A stretch of 7,664 nucleotides of DNA from Planctomycetota bacterium. Lineage in GTDB: Bacteria; Planctomycetota; UBA11346. A model generated the notes under the pieces. That model saw only the letters and a program-made list of their open reading frames with translations. It was not told the DNA's origin and did not search any database. Positions within the stretch are counted from its first letter, which is position 1, and each line of letters begins with the position of its first letter. A program made the translations under genes and the position numbers. Below are positions 5,625-7,664 of this stretch, one piece after another. The stretch is from positions 1 through 7,664 of the forward strand of contig JAHEDF010000174.1 of assembly GCA_024641365.1 (NCBI GenBank), written 5' to 3'.

Positions 5625-7664
5625 ATGGCCAAACAGCGGGGAAAGTCCAGCGGGGCGTCAGAGAACTGGTCTGCTCGTGACTTTGTAAAAAGTCGACTTG
5701 TCCAACCAAAGCGGACAAAGGTTTTGCGCAACGAGCGTGCAATCGAACCAGAAACCGTCGATACGAAAGACGCTGATGGGATTTTGAAACGTCTAAAATC
5801 GGTCAAAGGTGGTGCCACTGCCGCACAACTGGCCGCGACTTTGGGCGGTGATGCCCACGGTCGCGATGTGTCGGTGACCATGCGTCGACTTGTTGAGACG
5901 GGCAAGGTTTTGGAATCGAAGCCAGGTCGTTACCAAGTTTCTGGTACTGATGGTGAGTATTCCGTGGTACTTGAAGCAGGAACGAAAAAAGGGTCGGTAC
6001 TCGCACGTTTTCCTGATGGCAAACAAATGCCGGTTAATCCGCTCTATACTATTGGCGCCGGAGTTGGTGATGTTGCGCAGGCTTTAATTGGTGAAGATGA
6101 TCAAGTATTAATTACACGTATCTTACGAAAAGTCGGCCGTGAAGTTGTTGGCACGGTTAATTTTAAACCCGGTGGCATGGTGTTAGTGTGCGATAATCGC
6201 CGTGAAGGCGATATGCCCATACTGTCGACATTTACAGGATTTACTAAGAACTATCAGTCGAGCGATCGCGTTGTTGGTACGATTGAAGTTGACCCAACTG
6301 GAGCAGTGGGTGTCCATATTACCAGCATCCTCAGTGATGAGTCGCCAGAAATAACAGATTTTCGCTATGTGTGCCTAACGCATGGATTGCCGGGGGATTT
6401 TCCGAAAGAAGTCGAAGACCAAGCCGCAAGTTATAAAGAGCGCTTCCCAGTAGGAACGCGTGAGGATTTACGCGATAAATTAATTTTCACTATCGATCCT
6501 GAAACAGCAAAAGATTTTGACGATGCGATTAGTTTAGAGCGAGATGCACAGGGCCGCATTGTATTGGGTGTTCATATTGCAGACGTGAGTAATTTTGTAA
6601 CGCAACATTCCGCGCTTGATCAAGAAGCGGCAGAGCGGGCTACCAGTTGTTATTTAATTAATCGCGTCATTCCGATGTTGCCAGAAAAGCTGTCGAATGG
6701 TTTATGTAGTTTAGTTCCGAATAAAGATCGTTATTGCTTATCAGCATTTTTGACCCTGGATAAACAATTGCGTTTAGTGGATACGCGATTAACTGAATCG
6801 GTCATTTGTTCGCGACATCGCTTTACCTACGAGGAAGCGCTAGACGTCTTGGAAGGTCGTGCCGGTGACAATAAGTGGCCAAAAGATGTGGTCGATGTCT
6901 TGCGGCAAATAGGAGATATTGCACAAGGTTTACGTAAAGCCCGCGAAAAAGCAGGAGCATTAAATTTATTTTCAGTCGAGCATCGATTTAAATTAGATGT
7001 CAATGGTTTGCCCGTTGAGATTGACCAAGAGAGCAGCGATATTTCGCACCAATTAATTGAAGAATGTATGCTATTAGCAAATCGTGCGGTGGCTCATTGG
7101 TTGGAACAAAAAAAATTACCATGTGTCTATCGTATTCATGAGGAACCGGATCCGGAACGCATCAAAGTGTTTGCCCATATGTTGGAAGTCTATGGCTTGG
7201 ATAGTTCGCGCATTCAAAATCGTTTTGGCTTACAAAAATTATTAGGGGATTTAAGTAAGGAGCCAGAATCAGCACGTTTGGTGCTTAACTTATTATGTTT
7301 ACGATCATTTAAAAAAGCAGTTTACAGCATTGATAATATTGGTCATTATGCGTTGGCATTTCCTTCATATTGCCATTTTACCAGCCCAATTCGTCGTTAT
7401 CCAGATTTATTAGTCCATCGTCTGGTAAAATTAGGCTTAAAAATTAAAGGATACTTAAATACCGAATGCCGTCGTAGTTATTTAGATGCTTTGGCTCGTC
7501 AGTCATCAAATTTAGAACAACGAGCAGAAGCAGCAGAACGTGATTTACATGCGCGCAAGGCGACGCGTTATTTAGCTTCGCGCATGGGTGATCATTTCGA
7601 AGGAGTCATTACCGGTGCTAGTCCAGGCGGCTTGTTAGTGCAATTAGTCGAAACAGGTATGGAT
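5625..7664 (+). CDS. rnr: Ribonuclease R (3'-5' exoribonuclease), 3' end outside window
   Basis: The gene encodes a processive 3'-5' exoribonuclease of the RNase II/R family, which degrades structured RNA and acts in RNA quality control. The 680 visible codons run open to the right edge. After a basic N-terminus, residues about 50-108 form the winged-helix domain that marks RNase R rather than RNase II (DGILKRLKS...AAQLAATLG...TMRRLVE.GKV...GRYQV). Residues about 119-265 are two cold-shock-like OB domains, fairly diverged. The RNB catalytic domain follows with D291, D297, D299 and D300 in DPETAKDFDDAI, then HIADVSNFV, and HFTSPIRRYPDL at 584-595. The S1 domain begins at about 656 (DHFEGVITGASPGGLLVQL) and is cut by the edge; the usual Lys-rich tail would follow. 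The start is supported by the SD at 5610. The gene is divergent from lysR. In many gammaproteobacteria rlmB follows rnr, but that region is not visible here. Confidence 0.93.
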   Translation, partial: MAKQRGKSSGASENWSARDFVKSRLVQPKRTKVLRNERAIEPETVDTKDADGILKRLKSVKGGATAAQLAATLGGDAHGRDVSVTMRRLVETGKVLESKPGRYQVSGTDGEYSVVLEAGTKKGSVLARFPDGKQMPVNPLYTIGAGVGDVAQALIGEDDQVLITRILRKVGREVVGTVNFKPGGMVLVCDNRREGDMPILSTFTGFTKNYQSSDRVVGTIEVDPTGAVGVHITSILSDESPEITDFRYVCLTHGLPGDFPKEVEDQAASYKERFPVGTREDLRDKLIFTIDPETAKDFDDAISLERDAQGRIVLGVHIADVSNFVTQHSALDQEAAERATSCYLINRVIPMLPEKLSNGLCSLVPNKDRYCLSAFLTLDKQLRLVDTRLTESVICSRHRFTYEEALDVLEGRAGDNKWPKDVVDVLRQIGDIAQGLRKAREKAGALNLFSVEHRFKLDVNGLPVEIDQESSDISHQLIEECMLLANRAVAHWLEQKKLPCVYRIHEEPDPERIKVFAHMLEVYGLDSSRIQNRFGLQKLLGDLSKEPESARLVLNLLCLRSFKKAVYSIDNIGHYALAFPSYCHFTSPIRRYPDLLVHRLVKLGLKIKGYLNTECRRSYLDALARQSSNLEQRAEAAERDLHARKATRYLASRMGDHFEGVITGASPGGLLVQLVETGMD

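Noticed and set aside
5423..5905. 160-codon minus-strand open frame spanning the lysR start and the rnr start
   Set aside because: It is antisense to the well-supported rnr and out of frame with lysR. Its composition is Arg/Ser/Pro-rich, typical of a shadow frame, and it matches no family I recognise.
3228..7664. Whole right half considered as a defence or mobile island
   Set aside because: mltA, lysR and rnr are intact core-type genes without integrase, transposase, tRNA or boundary repeats.

Overview
The window looks like ordinary chromosomal sequence from a Gram-negative bacterium, most likely a gammaproteobacterium with moderate, slightly AT-leaning base composition. The evidence is an outer-membrane-type lytic transglycosylase A with a lipobox, an RNase R homologue, a LysR regulator, and an HflK-type SPFH protein coupled to a metal P-type ATPase. 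The species cannot be named from the sequence alone.

Layout. (1) Bases 3-3079, plus strand: the 3' part of an SPFH/band-7 (HflK-like) membrane protein gene. It overlaps by ATGA with a complete P1B-type metal-translocating ATPase gene. The two are almost certainly one operon whose start lies left of the window. (2) Bases 3080-3227: a compact convergent intergenic region. A heptamer tandem array sits directly behind each stop codon, the two arrays are inverted relative to each other, and an A7...T7 bidirectional terminator-like hairpin lies between them. (3) Bases 3228-4415, minus strand: mltA, a lipoprotein peptidoglycan lyase. (4) Bases 4416-4596: an AT-rich intergenic region with an 11-bp perfect inverted repeat and other small symmetric elements, probably the mltA control region. 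(5) Bases 4597-5490, minus strand: a LysR-family regulator. (6) Bases 5491-5624: a divergent intergenic region with two adjacent perfect palindromes just upstream of the next gene. (7) Bases 5625-7664, plus strand: an RNase R homologue (rnr) cut off by the right edge inside its S1 domain.

How the parts relate. The SPFH protein and the ATPase probably act together in the inner membrane, with the SPFH protein as scaffold or modulator and the ATPase as metal pump. mltA, lysR and rnr are housekeeping or regulatory neighbours without an obvious shared pathway. The divergent lysR/rnr arrangement makes rnr a candidate target of the regulator, but this is context only.

I see no phage, insertion sequence, CRISPR array, tRNA or rRNA, and no convincing undescribed system. 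The most distinctive features are the mirrored heptamer arrays around the terminator, the SPFH-ATPase gene pairing with a His/Cys-rich ATPase N-terminus and unusual last-helix residues, and a Thr/Asn-rich duplicated insert in the SPFH protein.
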